Shown piece after piece: positions 49,965-62,163 of a stretch of 64,000 nucleotides of DNA. The stretch's first letter is position 1. Each line of letters opens with the position of its first letter. The translations under genes were made by a program, and so were the position numbers. Below the pieces are notes generated by a model that was given only the letters and a program-made list of their open reading frames with translations, ran no database searches and was not told the DNA's origin. The DNA comes from Typha latifolia. Taxonomy: Eukaryota > Streptophyta > Magnoliopsida > Poales > Typhaceae. The stretch spans positions 7,122,479-7,186,478 of the forward strand of contig CM034109.1 in assembly GCA_019914945.1 (NCBI GenBank), read 5' to 3'.

Positions 49965-50746
49965 TTTTGAAAGAGAGTAGTGTTTTGAGTGCTATTTATA
50001 AATAGGAATGAATTAGTTTGTAAATAAGGAAAGCTTATGCACTAATTTGTGTGCGTCTTGATGAAATATTATAGAGAAAGAAAGTGTTATCCTTCTATAA
50101 GTCCCCACTATATGGTATGTCGATGAAGAAAATAAAGTGAGAATTGAGTTCTTTACTTCCCTAAAATCATTAAACTTTTCCCGTTTCACTTTCCACATTT
50201 TTATATACTGTATGCTATTATTAATTATAAAAATTATTCATTAGTTACAATAATCCTCATTTTACTAAAAATTAATTGCAATAATTTTTACCAACCATTT
50301 CAAATTAGTTATTGTAATATCAACTAAAGGTTACCTAGGGATGGAGAGAGAAGGGGGGTTTGAGTTTATTAATATATATATTTTGAACCAGAGTAATGTT
50401 TGGGTGCTACAAATAAGAAGGAATTAGTTTACAAATAAGGGAAGCTTATGCACTAACTTATGTGTTTGGTTGATGAAATATAGAGAAAGAAAGTGATAAC
50501 TTTCTAGAAGTTTATTACTTGAAAATAGAGTGGTAAATGAGTTCTTCACTCCCCTAAAATCACCAAACTCATCTCATCTCACTTTCCACATTTTTATATA
50601 CTATATGCCATTATTAATTATAGTAATTATCCATAAATTATAATAATCCATATTTCACTAAAAATTAATTGCAATAATTTTACTAAATACTTAAGGTGTG
50701 ATTTTACTAAAAACTTTCACGACTTATTATCAACCAAACACACTTC

Positions 50747-50820
<74 letters not shown>
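49965..50820. repeat. Tandem duplication, unit ~417 bp
   Basis: Copy A begins about 49965 (TTTTTTGAAAGAGAGTAGTG) and copy B about 50382 (TTTTGAACCAGAGTAATG). In the same order both hold AAGCTTATGCACTAA, TAGAGAAAGAAAGTG, CTTTCCACATTTTTATATAC, CTAAAAATTAATTGCAATAA and a GAGAGAG…GAGTTTATTAAT end. Copies differ by scattered substitutions and small indels. Confidence 0.85.
50752..50818. repeat. (GA)n microsatellite at the end of tandem copy B
   Basis: About 33 GA units where copy A has only a short GGAGAGAGAAGG at 50343–50354. Confidence 0.93.
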
Positions 50821-50822
<2 letters not shown>

Positions 50823-53722
50823 TCTTGAGTTTATTAATCGTTTCAAACCAGATTTTATATAATATATTTTGAAATCTATTAAGGATATTAAAATGTTCCA
50901 TATAATTTATGTCATGCATATGTATCTCATACCGTTTCAATTCCAACGTCATGTAGGTGCTGGACTTCCATTTCTAACGGTCACGAGTTATTTCCAAAGG
51001 TATTACACCATCTATTCACGATAAACTACTCACATTTGAGTTTAACATTCTCTAAAATGTGAAACTAGAAATTTTTTTTTAATCATTTATAAGCTTGAAG
51101 GCTAGATATGGGTCGGATAAAAGGTCAATCTTCTTTTGGATACAGAGACATTTAGATTCCACAAAACTTTTAGTCAATATAGTAAACTGTCTAGTTTAGA
51201 CTTCAAGTCATGTGCATCGTCGAATAATTACTCCGAAACAAACGCCACCGTGACCTGCTCCAAGCCGTCGTGTTACCGAGCTGCTCCTCTAAGTCAATTG
51301 CACTCTCGAGCCAAGCCACCAAACCACCAAATAATTTCTCCACAATATTATATTATTTAGAGTTGGAGTTGAACTCATGACCTCCTTAGTCACGAAGAAG
51401 ATACTACAACTCTACAAGAATTGGTCGGTAACATAAAACTAGAACTTGAGCCAACATTTTGAGCTCAGATTCAGTGTGGGTTGATCCATGCAACGTTTGT
51501 GTACATCAGAACTGATCCGCACCAAATCCCAACCCGTATCTAACATTAGGATAAAGGTAGACTCGCACCGAACCCGAACCCGAATGTATGACGGGCAGCC
51601 TGAACACAAACTGTTGATCATAAAATAGGTTGGATATGTTACCACAAACATAATATGCAAATATTACATGGGGTCACACGATTAAAACCCGACATTACTC
51701 GAACACAACTCATTAACTTATAAGACTGATAATAGAAACGCTAGCATGCCTCAGTTTAAAATATTCAAAGCTTGAGTTCGTCTCAGATAATCTGTAAAAT
51801 AAAACATTACCACTTGGCCGTTGGATTTGATCACACACAGAAAAAGGTTAGAAGTATACTTCTTTCTATCTTAAAATATTATAGAAAAAGAAACGAAAGG
51901 ATACTCTTTTTTTTCCTTCTCTTTTTACCATTTTCAACCCCTTATGTGGAAGACCTGTCATTGTTTATGTGTAGATCTATGCATATCTCTTATTTTAAAT
52001 TGTTTGCATTTTATTATATTATTACTGAAACCTAAGAATTTTTTCTTCTTGTAAATAGCCTGTTAGCATCTCATGGAGAAATCTACGTGCTTCTTCTGGC
52101 AACAAGAGTACTAGTGACAGCAGTAGCATTCAAATACAATATTCTGTAATGATGGGAGAAGATGTGAGAAGCATCCACAGAATGAAAGGAAACCATGTAT
52201 CACAAAGCAGAACAAAAGAAGAGAACCCTTTTGCCAACCCACTATGAACACTTCCATTTAGCATTGTCCCTTGAAAAGGAGATTCTCCTGTCTGATTCAA
52301 TAATATACTTTCAGGGGAAACAAAGGGGAGTGTGATTTGGCTTGGCATAAACATAGATGCAGAAAGGTGACAGTGATAGCTTAGACTGCAGAAAAGTGAG
52401 GACCAAATTGCATCATTCTCCCTTGGTTTAAATAACAATTAATGGCATAAAGTCTGGAACCAAAGAAAGTGGCAATAACTTGAATGTCAATGACTAGGCA
52501 TCAAAAGCTTTAACCTTTGACAGGAGAAGAAATGTTGGCCAATATAATCACCCGTTTATCTTTAACATGCATTCTCTTTTGACCAGAATCTCATATCATT
52601 CCTTTTGAAGCACCAGCACTCATCAGTTAGTATCAATGTACACTTATTTCTGGAGTAGAAACCAAAGTTAAGAAATTTTACACATTGACATGTAGTAAAA
52701 GCATCCTTTCAAACGAGTTCGAGTATCTTGATAGAACAAATCATATGATGGTTGTACTTAGTTTCTGTTCATACTTGTAAAGATGCATGTAATTCCCTCT
52801 GGAAATAAAAAGGAAAAGAGAGACGATATGTAAGTTATGACTAACTATGCTAGACAAGAATGTGCTGCATATCAGCTTGATGTAATCAGTGAACCATTCT
52901 CAGGCTAATATTTCAACCTTACATGCAGTCATGGAAAAAAGGTTCAGGCAATATTGAGCAAACATAGAACAATTGACAGCTGAGGATGCTGAGTAGGATT
53001 GATAATATAATAAACTGGGAAGATCTATTTACATAGTGGGTTAAGAGTGCAAGGCCTCTCTTACCTTTCCGGAAAACATATATGATAAGTAGCATAGACA
53101 TCTTGTAAACAAAAGCCAGAATACAATCAAAACTGTAGTAAAGAAAGAAAAAGAAAGAACAGAAAAACCTCCAGATCACACCATCAACAGGGACATTATG
53201 GAGGGGTTTACAGCATACTTCACGGAACAAACCCAGAAGGAAAGGCTTTCCCTTTTCATTCCTTCTTTTCTTTTGTTACTTCAAAGTACCTACATAAAGC
53301 CAGGATAGACGAAACATTAGTCCCTCTGTGCTCTTATTTTTCTACATAGGAAATAATATGGCGAGTTGAATAGACCAAAGAATAGCTGCAAGTTAGATAG
53401 AACCCTTTTGTTCTAAATTTTAAATGAAAAAGGTTTTGGTAACTCAATAGAACAAATTGGCTGCACTAAATACTATATAGCGTCACAATCATCACATACT
53501 AAGAGTTTAGAGCTAATCAATTAGCAGAATAAATAAAAAGCACGAATGCATGATAAATATATTAATGACAATGGTTAATATCAAAGCATTACATAAATGT
53601 GACAACTAAGCCTTTGGATCAAAACAATTTTACCACAGTGCCAAGTGTATTTAATGCTTGATTTAATGCTTATGTGTACCCCCAAAAAACTGTCGCTCAC
53701 ATTGAAAGTTCAGAAGGCAGCC

Positions 53723-56700
53723 CTAACAGTTCTCTAGATTAAATGAAGATGCTGGCAAGCAGCCTTTTGTTTCTTTGGCAACTGCTCTTTCCTCTGAAGC
53801 AGCAGGACTCTCTTCACCTCTTAAGTGTAATGAACCTGGATTCATATTCTGCACCTCATCTCGTGTGTATATGTAGATCTTGCGAACCATGCCACAAAAT
53901 TCACTGTTTAGAGAGAGAAATTAACATCGAGATATCCACATGAAACACATACGTTTTGAAATTTTGAATCGCAAATACTTACAGCCAGGGATCATCTCCA
54001 ACAAGCATCATATCACCCTCATTATCTCTATACACGAGCATCCAAGTTTTGCTGTGGGTCATCAATTGGCCCTCAAATTCAAACATACAGTCCAACTCAG
54101 CAATTAATTCCTCATAGCCATTGAACTTTGTAAGGTCCACAGATCTGCCTAGGGCAATTCCTTGCTTATGCACCTGAAATCGGGAGAAAACTTCATGAGC
54201 CTAGCTAAAATCAGACTACAAAAACCAGATAATGTTAACCACTCTAAATTTTTACAATGATATTATGATAAACATAGAATAAATAAAAGGAATTAGCCCC
54301 AGCTGTTGGAAGCTACAGAAATCCATCCTCTTTATATTGCGATTCAGAATCTTAGAACAGATTTAGCCAAAACTAAATGGTGCTGAAATATTACTGTTAA
54401 AATCTCATGAAATGAAGCTCTTTGGTCGAAATAGTGGTCTTTCAGCAGCCAGCATCAACTTGTCTCACACAAACATCTAAAACTAACCTCAAGACTTAGA
54501 GAGTCAATAATTGTTTGGGTATAAAGTTTGTTAAGCAACTTAGAAATCTGAAAAGTACCTTCACTGGCATGACAATATTTTGGCTTTTCTTACATTAGTA
54601 GTAAAGGATCAGAAAGATTCAGAATTGATATCAACAATATAACCTTGTGTATTGTAATTTAGAAAAAATTGCAACCATGAAAAAGAAACAATGAAAAACC
54701 TCCCATAATATGGACAATGTTTGATACTTTGATATCTGGAAGAATTTATGCAATTATATGTCTACAAAGATTCAGCATGATCTATCTAAAAATAACATGC
54801 ACCTTGTTCTTATACATGCCAAGAAAAAAAGAATCCTAAATGAGAACAGAGAAATAGATGACGAGACAAATCAAAACAGGACGAGCAAGCATATTTCACC
54901 AATTAACAGAGGATGAGCAAGCATGTCTGCAATATTGAGCGAGGGCAATTAAAAAGTACCTTCGTGCAACTTCTTGTTGAGTTGCCCTGGGATTTTCCCT
55001 GTAAATCTTTAGAATATTGTGCACAAGGCTGAGCATGTTTCTCCAGATCTGCACCTACTGGAGAATTATTAGCTGACTTTGTAACATTAAGTGACTCTGA
55101 ATATGTTTCTGCTTCTACAACTTGTGGCCGCTGCAATGATGCAGACAGATATTGTGACTCTGACTCAGTGGGTGCGACTTCAGGTAGTATTGCAGGTTCC
55201 GCAGTAACTGGGGTGTTGTAAAGATGGATACCGAATAGCTTGCAGCTGCCACTTGCTCTAGGTTTTGAATTATAACCTTGACCTGCTACCAATGGTTTAG
55301 GTTTGACCAACCTATGTAGTGAGGTGTTATCAGTAGGAAAATGATCAAGCCAGTCTGAAGAGTGGTGATCACCACCTGGATTGTGCATTACAGAGTATCC
55401 TTCCTGTCCACCGTACCTAATACTTCCACTTTTTGGATAATGTAGCTCACTGACTTGTCCAGTCATCTTGAAATTCTGTTCAGTCATATTGAAGGAAGAA
55501 TTTGAAGGCATTAAAGACCATGATTCAGGAAGGTGCTCCTGATATTGTGCCTTCCAGTGATTTGTATCGCATGAGGTCTGGTCAAAGAATGACAAACAGA
55601 ACCCATTTGAACTACGTGAACTGCTAGGAGGCCGAAATGCTGGCATCGCCGTGTAACAAGACTCATGCCTTGACATCTGCACAAAATTCTCTTGTTCAAA
55701 TCTTTTCTGAGCAGAAGCATCATTTTTCTCTTTAACCATTGCAGACCACATAATGGGCCTCTGAGTGGTGTCAGACTCATTATTATCCGCAAAAGTGCTT
55801 CTCAAGTTCATGATATCTTGACCTTGCACGACCCTTGAGAAGCCATGGTATTGGGAAGGGTCTACTGTGACTTTGGAACCAGCTGGAAGTACATTGATGT
55901 TTTGCATTAAGACTGACCAAAAGATCACAGTAAAACCAATAATGAGAATAAATTGGATTTTAAGGACTTACCTCCATTTGCAATTAAAGATGAATCCGTA
56001 GAAGGAATAACATTTGACCGATGCCTCTTGGGTCTAGACACTGGGAGGGGGTTAACAGGAGGAGGGGTAACAGCAGATTCAATTTTCCAAGGAGAAACTC
56101 TCTCTGGACGAGGAACAGAAGAGGTTTCATCCCATCGGACCTGAAAACCAAGCATCAGTACAAATTACGTCTACCTGATATACAACTTAGAGAAAAAAAA
56201 CATGACGTAAATTACCATGAGGCATCTCCATCTTGATCGAGGCCACCTGCTTGGATCAGCATCATCTATGCCAACAATGGTACCGGTGAACCTAAATTGG
56301 CAGCATAATATGATAGATTTGAGAGACAAATTTGATAGCTCAGCTGACTTAAAAGTTCTCAAATTACTGTATACACTAACTGACTTGGAAGTACGAACTG
56401 CTTATACCTCTGCTCTGGAGCCTCTTCACCTTCAAACCTCATCTTGAATCTCATCCCTATAGAATGATTACTCTTGAGAGACTCCATATACTGGTCATAT
56501 GGGACAATGAATTCAGATGGGCTTGTCCTGATAGATCAATGAAGTTGTGACTGTTAATTAAAAATGGTAGAACCGCAAGTAATGGGAAATTGGAAAGTTG
56601 TTGGCAGACATGCGAATATTCTTCTCCATTTAAAAGCTTTCCAATTGTAGGGATGATAACGGAATGAGTGAACTTGCTATAGGAGATGATATAATGCATA

Positions 56701-58830
56701 AGACCACAAAGCTTTGGCCACCAACCTTGGTTTGTAGTAGACAGTGAACATGGTCCCTGTGTTAACAGCATGCCATGCTGTTGCAAGCACACCAAGGTGC
56801 ATACTTTGCCCTGATATGACTGAAGATGGAGCGATTGTCTGTTGTCTCATAGCACGCCTGACTCCAACACGTAGCTCGCCATTTTCTCCTCTGCTAATGA
56901 AAACAGAGTTTAGTATGAAGAAATGAGATTGAGAAGTTAACGTCACGTATAATGGAAGGTAATATTCAGAAGCAAACCTTAGAAAAATAAAAGCATCACC
57001 CGCAACAAGTCGTTTGGAACTAACAAAAACACTCCAACCACTCTGAAGCAAGTGTCTTCGTGGCTGACCTAGAGTTTGTGAAAGAAAGTAGGAAATTAGC
57101 GCATTCATGTAAGAGTAAGTTTCTCATTACAAATCACCAGTTATTTCAAATGAGAAACGAAAGAATCAGCTTTAAGGCAAAGTAGTTCATGCAAAGTATA
57201 TGGATCTGCTTAATCTTCAGGGAAGCAACATCAGATCTAGCAGTACATAAAATGATGACCTCATCAAACCTATAATGACGACTACAGCCAATGAACAGCA
57301 GATTATTTGAAATATTTAGCTACATGAAATATTGAAAGAAACAAAAGTTATCAGACAATTAGACATAATAATCTACCTTTCAGTCTCTAGTTAGTCCCAA
57401 AAAGATATCATCACTATAAACCAGAATTTGCATTACCATGAGCCAACTCTTGCATCAGTAAAGACAAAAATTAGAGCTCTTTCATGATACAGTACAAGTA
57501 TAGAATTTCCCAAAAGATAATATCAAAGGAGTCATATGAGTAGAGTTTCAACAAAGATAGATGCAAACAGAAACTAAAAAGTTCCTATCCTTCGACTAAA
57601 TAATAAGGTAACAAAGCTGGCAAGTGGATTACCACGGAAGATGTGGCGGAAGCGCCACTCTACGCCATGCATATCCCTAGCGACCAGTTCTTGTGACGGG
57701 GGCTGCTGAGACATATCCTGATCAAGAAGAGATAATAAATCAAAAATTCAAAAACATGCCAAGGCACGGGAATCATGAAAAGATGGAAAATCACAAGGGA
57801 CGAACAGAGTTAAACACCAACCAGGGGAGGTAGGCACTCATCCGCATGCCTCCTCAACACAGAGAACCCGCCATGGGTGCTTGTATCCGACGCAGTCAAT
57901 GTCTTACAGAAAGAGTGCACGTGAGGCCGAGGAGGCAGTTGGGGCAGCGCCTCCTTCTCCACGTTATTTTCGTCTTGCTAATATACAAGCAACAAAAGAC
58001 AACGCAAAGCAAGAATTTTTTCACTGCCCCAACAACTATGCAATTCAAACCAAACCACAAAACACGAGAGATGTGAAGGAAGGACCTTTGATTCAGGAAG
58101 CAGAGTCACTTGGGCAAACACCTCATCCGTGTCCAGCTCAGCCTATCAAATGGCAAGGACCACCTAAAATATGGAAGAAAACAAAGGGAAGATGATTTGC
58201 TCTCCAAAACTTTGGGGATTTCAGTTACCTTCAGGTGAACGTTGATTACACGACACAAGATCTTCCACGGGATACTGTAGACCGGCATCTGCTGGTCCGC
58301 CAACTGATTTGTCGAAGCTTCCACCTAGCGATCAAATCAAACACCTAAATTCAGATTTTTGGGACAAAAACTACATCGCAGTAAGGAAGTGGAACTAGGA
58401 AATCCCCCCCAAAAAGTAATTTTCAGGAACCGTAATAGTTAATACACATACTTCTTCCAATCGAAGTGGAGAAGATCGCTTACCTGCTCTATGTGGCCCT
58501 GGGGGAAGTAGAACACCCTCTCCCCAGCTCGAGGAACCGTCACCAGGGGCCCCGCGCACGCGTACCAGAGCTCGTTGTAGAGCGCGTCGACCGAATCTAC
58601 GAACAAGGAAATTCTAGTCAGCTAACAAACACCCATAGATCGAGAGGCGAATCCACTAAAGAGATCAGTCAAGGCCATAAAACCCTACCTCTGCCGGCCA
58701 CCGGAACTCCGGCGAGCATCCGGCCGGCCTCACGGCCATCGGTCGTCCGTTCGCTGCATCCGGACGACGAGAAGCTCGGCTCGCTGCGTCCATTGCTCCC
58801 CTTCACCGAAACCTCCGACGAAGCCATCAT
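53723..58830 (-). CDS. ARF2: Auxin response factor, ARF2 type
   Basis: Fourteen exons, transcript order: 58830–58689, 58596–58484, 58324–58229, 58142–58086, 57977–57822, 57717–57633, 57068–56978, 56890–56726, 56527–56408, 56291–56216, 56140–55972, 55912–54960, 54173–53983, 53903–53723. All phases close: 864 residues, close to known ARF2 proteins. The start may be the ATG at 58830 or the next one at 58827 (MMASSEVS). B3 DNA-binding domain within about 150–255 ([32 protein letters not shown]); Auxin_resp domain about 275–365 ([16 protein letters not shown]). The middle region (425–741) is Ser-rich without the Gln-richness of activator ARFs and has KLFGIHL, matching the RLFGI-type repression motif. 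C-terminal PB1 domain about 742–825, with [13 protein letters not shown] and the acidic [14 protein letters not shown]. Expected role: nuclear repressor binding TGTCTC/TGTCGG auxin elements. It carries a tasiARF-like site and upstream ORFs. Confidence 0.96.
55815..55835 (-). promoter_or_regulatory. TAS3 tasiARF-like target site in ARF2 exon 12
   Basis: The plus strand here reads CTTGACCTTG followed by CACGACCCT, close to the complement expected for a tasiARF target (consensus mRNA word AGGTCTTGCAAGGTCAAGA). On the mRNA it encodes R450-V-V-Q-G-Q-D456, aligned with the RVLQGQE block of Arabidopsis ARF2, a known tasiARF target with ARF3 and ARF4. A few mismatches lie outside the 10-base perfect core. 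Confidence 0.7.
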
Positions 58831-58868
58831 CTCCCCCCTCTCCTCCTCCCCACTTCCAGATCTCTCAT
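58827..58868 (-). other. uORF 1 of ARF2 (13 aa), overlapping the main start
   Basis: ATG at 58868–58866. Its stop TGA (58829–58827) overlaps the first main ATG (58830–58828) as ATGA. Confidence 0.6.
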
Positions 58869-58871
58869 CCA

Positions 58872-58994
58872 CTACTCAAACCCAACAAAAAACTCTAGAT
58901 TTCCACCCGAAACCCCTAATTCCACCGATTCAAACTCTAGAATTCCAAAAAAAATCTTTCCCTCCCGAAACCAAATTCCTAAGAAATCCACCAT
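58872..58994 (-). other. uORF 2 of ARF2 (40 aa)
   Basis: Starts MVDFLGIWF and ends at TAG 58874–58872, three bases before uORF 1. Lies in the probable 5' leader. Confidence 0.5.
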
Positions 58995-59008
58995 TGCTCC
59001 CTTCACTT

Positions 59009-59080
59009 CTACTTATCCCCCTCCTTTTCCCCTCCCTCTCTCTTTCTCTCTTCCCCTTCGCTGCTCTCCTCCTTGGACAT
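59009..59080 (-). other. uORF 3 of ARF2 (23 aa)
   Basis: Starts MSKEESSEGEE and ends TAG at 59011–59009. It counts only if transcription starts upstream of about 59090, which the sequence does not prove. Confidence 0.4.
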
Positions 59081-60233
59081 CAGAGAAGGACCGAGTGCTA
59101 GAAGAAGACGAAGCCAGTTGCTACGGTAGCTTTGGGACAGTCGTCGACCAAAGGAGAGAGACAAAGCGAAGAAGAAGAAGAGAGAGAGACGAGGGTTAGC
59201 TTAACCCGGGTTAAACCGGTCCGACCGGTCACCGTTAGACCGGTACCAACGCCGTCATTTGGCCTTGTCTCGCCATCAATAGGCAAACACGAGAAAAATA
59301 TTATACAATGCTATGTTGTGTGGGCCCGAATGCCAAACTTTAACCGTAAGCCGTTGGATCAAGCGGCGGTGAGCGTAACGCAGCTCCCGATATCTGAGGA
59401 GGGCTGATGATGGTGCCGTAACGCTCCTCGAGCTACGTTTCGCCCCGTTACTCGTCGGGGAGTAACGTCCTGCTGTTCTCGCTTTTGCTGCAAGTCTTGC
59501 TGCCGATTCGTAGGCAGCACACATCCGACCCTGCAGCCTTGGCAGGCAATCATTCGTAGAGGAAACTTTACTCGACCAACGATAGCGCTCCACGATTAAA
59601 AGCAAAAGCTGTTTGCTGTTCGGAAAAGAATTGACGATATTCGTCGGTACGAGGTCATAGAGGAGCTTGTCCAACGACGTCGGCACGTGCAGCGATACAC
59701 GTGAGGCAATATGAGGTGACGCTTGGGGGGGGAGGGGAATTATTTTTTAATTCGTAGCCATTGATGATAAATTTAGCAGGTGTGATTGGTGCTTTTCTTT
59801 TTAATTTATTTGTCCGCCAACTTTTTATCTAATATAATACATTTTCTCTATTTTTTTTCTTGAAAAGGAAATTTTTTATATAATTAATCTTATTATATAT
59901 ATATATTTATTTTTATTTTTTTTAAAATAAAATATAAATGTCATAATTGTACCAATGGAGGTGAAATCCCGGCCCCCGAGCTGTTGCAAAATAATATCAT
60001 TATATAGCACCTTTTTGCTCATTGAAAACACTAGCTAGGACAACAAGTCAATATCATTAATAAAGTGCTACCACATTCAGTAACTCCCATTTGGTGAAAA
60101 AGAAATGCTCATTGATGTTGAAGTTCTAGGAAATTAACTAGTCACCTACTAAAATATGTACTTCATGCAAACTCCTGCGGGTACTTGACAATACTTAGCA
60201 TTCTTGGTAAATCTGTGACTTAGAAAAATATAA

Positions 60234-60282
<49 letters not shown>
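60234..60282. repeat. Compound (TA)n–(TG)n microsatellite
   Basis: About 10 TA units then about 15 TG units. Confidence 0.93.
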
Positions 60283-60287
<5 letters not shown>

Positions 60288-61445
60288 GGGTTAATTGCAT
60301 TTAAAGTTTTAAACCCATGTAGTTTGGGTAAATTTGATAAAATCCTGGTGTGTTTTCAACTTAAGCATTTTTTTAAAGAAAAACCTATAGATTGGTAATT
60401 CTATTCATTGCAAAATGTTACAAGCTTGATGCACAAAAAAAGAAGAGATATTTTGAAAAGGCCCAACATCGGCACAATATGGAAAAAAAAACATCAAACT
60501 CAAAGGGTGGATAAGATTTAACTATGATAACACCTAAATCACATAAACCACTACACTGCTAATTGTTGCTTTGTCGTGATCAACACGAATTTTAAAGCAA
60601 TGTAGATTCTATGTCTCCTAAAGAAACAAAAAAAAATATAATAATAAAGGTCAAGAACAATGAAACTTGACGGAAGTAGTTTGTGGGCCATCAAAAAGCC
60701 GTCTTTCCAGCAAGAACTCTCGATGGAGCAGAGGGAAGGAAAGATGACACGACGACAAAGTCAGCAAGGTTGAAACAATGAGGAAGGTGTGGTGAAGATG
60801 ACGACAACGACATGGTAAATTTAAAGAAGACAACAAAACGGGGAGGATGGAGTGGATGGCGAAGCCAAAACTCTACCCCTGACACTATCTCTCTATTATT
60901 AGAGTATCAATAGCTCGAGGTAGAAAACTTGGAGAGACAATGATAAGAAGAGATTAGGGTAGATCTAATAGCCTCAAGGTGGTGACGATAGGAAGGAGAA
61001 GCAATTGCAGCAAGAAAAGGAAGAAAATAGAGAGAGGGAATTGAAAAAAATGATGGATAGCCCCCTCTAGCCATTCGGACTAAGGGAGAAAGGGGAGAAG
61101 GCTAGATTGCCGATGATGACAAAAGGAGACTCTCGTTGTAGGGAGAATAAGTAGGAGATGTCAAACTTTAGGAGAGCTAGGATTGGCACTTCCTAACAAT
61201 GTATTTTGATTATAAGTCAACATTTAATCCTCATGTGGTCTTGACTAAAATACGATCATTATTTTTTTTATCATATTTAACCAAGCATAGGTTAAGTTTC
61301 AAAACATTTTATCATATTTGAATTGTTACTTATTTTCATATAAACACTCTTCTTTTGACGCTTTGACTCTCAACTATTTAAGCGAAAAAATAAGTGAGAG
61401 AGTATATACGAAAATGTGTAATAATAGTTGGGATCTTAGTATAGA

Positions 61446-61872
61446 GGAAAATTTGCATAAAATACTCTGTCTTTTAATAAAATTACGGTTTACATCCTAC
61501 ATTTTTACTATTTACAACTCAAGTCCTATAATTTAGCGAATACGTGCAAAAAACACTCTAACGTTAGATTAGTTAGTTAAAATTAATTAAATCTCTTAGT
61601 TAAGTTAACTAAACTAAGAAAATTATAAAAATACTCTCAACCAAGTCATACTAAGGGTATTTTAGTCATTTTAAAAATAAGAGTATTTTAGTTATTTTAA
61701 AAAAATATCTCTATTTAACGAAATATTATGATGTTGTTAATTCAAATATAACTCATAATATTTTATACACATATTCGCTAAATCAAAGTGCTCGATTTAT
61801 AAATAGTAAAAATATAAAATATAAATCACACTTACCTTATAAAAACATAGTGTTATATATAAATAAATTTTC
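61446..61872. mobile_element. Second copy of the 40.8 kb MITE family
   Basis: Shares GGAAAATTTGCATA-type ends, CTACATTTTTACTATTT, TAATTTAGCGAATA and ATTTATAAATAGTAAAAAT with the 40798–41265 element, in the same order and inverted at both ends. Flanks TTAGTATAG and TAAGTATAT suggest a 9-bp target duplication with two changes. More diverged than the 40.8 kb copy. Confidence 0.7.
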
Positions 61873-62127
61873 TAAGTATATATTTATCCCTTTCATATAT
61901 TAAAGGACACCCCCACACAACTTTTTTTATGTTTTTTCTAGATAAATCGTAGGTAGCTCATAGTCTTATCATAGTCTAAACAAAAAGAACCAGCACTCTC
62001 CGAGAATTTAAATTTTAACACGTAGTATCGAATCAATAATTTCTAAACTAAACTAAGTAGGATCTGGACTACATAGCTATGTGGTGGGCCCGCCGAGTGT
62101 ACTACACTTTTAGATTAGAAAATTTAA

Positions 62128-62162
<35 letters not shown>
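62128..62162. repeat. (AAT)n microsatellite
   Basis: About 11 AAT units. Confidence 0.92.

Positions 62163-62163
<1 letters not shown>

Larger units (their letters stand above)
48764..53722. other. Convergent intergenic region between CPL3 and ARF2
   Basis: AATAAA at 48812 may serve the CPL3-like 3' end. (TC)n at 49519–49589. A ~417-bp tandem duplication at 49965–50820. 51420–51740 has CCGAACCCGAACCCG-type words common inside plant DNA transposons. 52040–53300 is unique-looking but shows no convincing coding frame; part may be the ARF2-like 3' UTR. Confidence 0.55.

Noticed and set aside
52130..53230. Minus-strand frames 3' of ARF2
   Set aside because: No conserved motifs and no joining phases; more likely 3' UTR or intergenic DNA.
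59276..59686. 136-codon minus-strand frame upstream of ARF2 as a gene
   Set aside because: No ATG at the start of the frame, no domain, and it lies where the ARF2 promoter should be.
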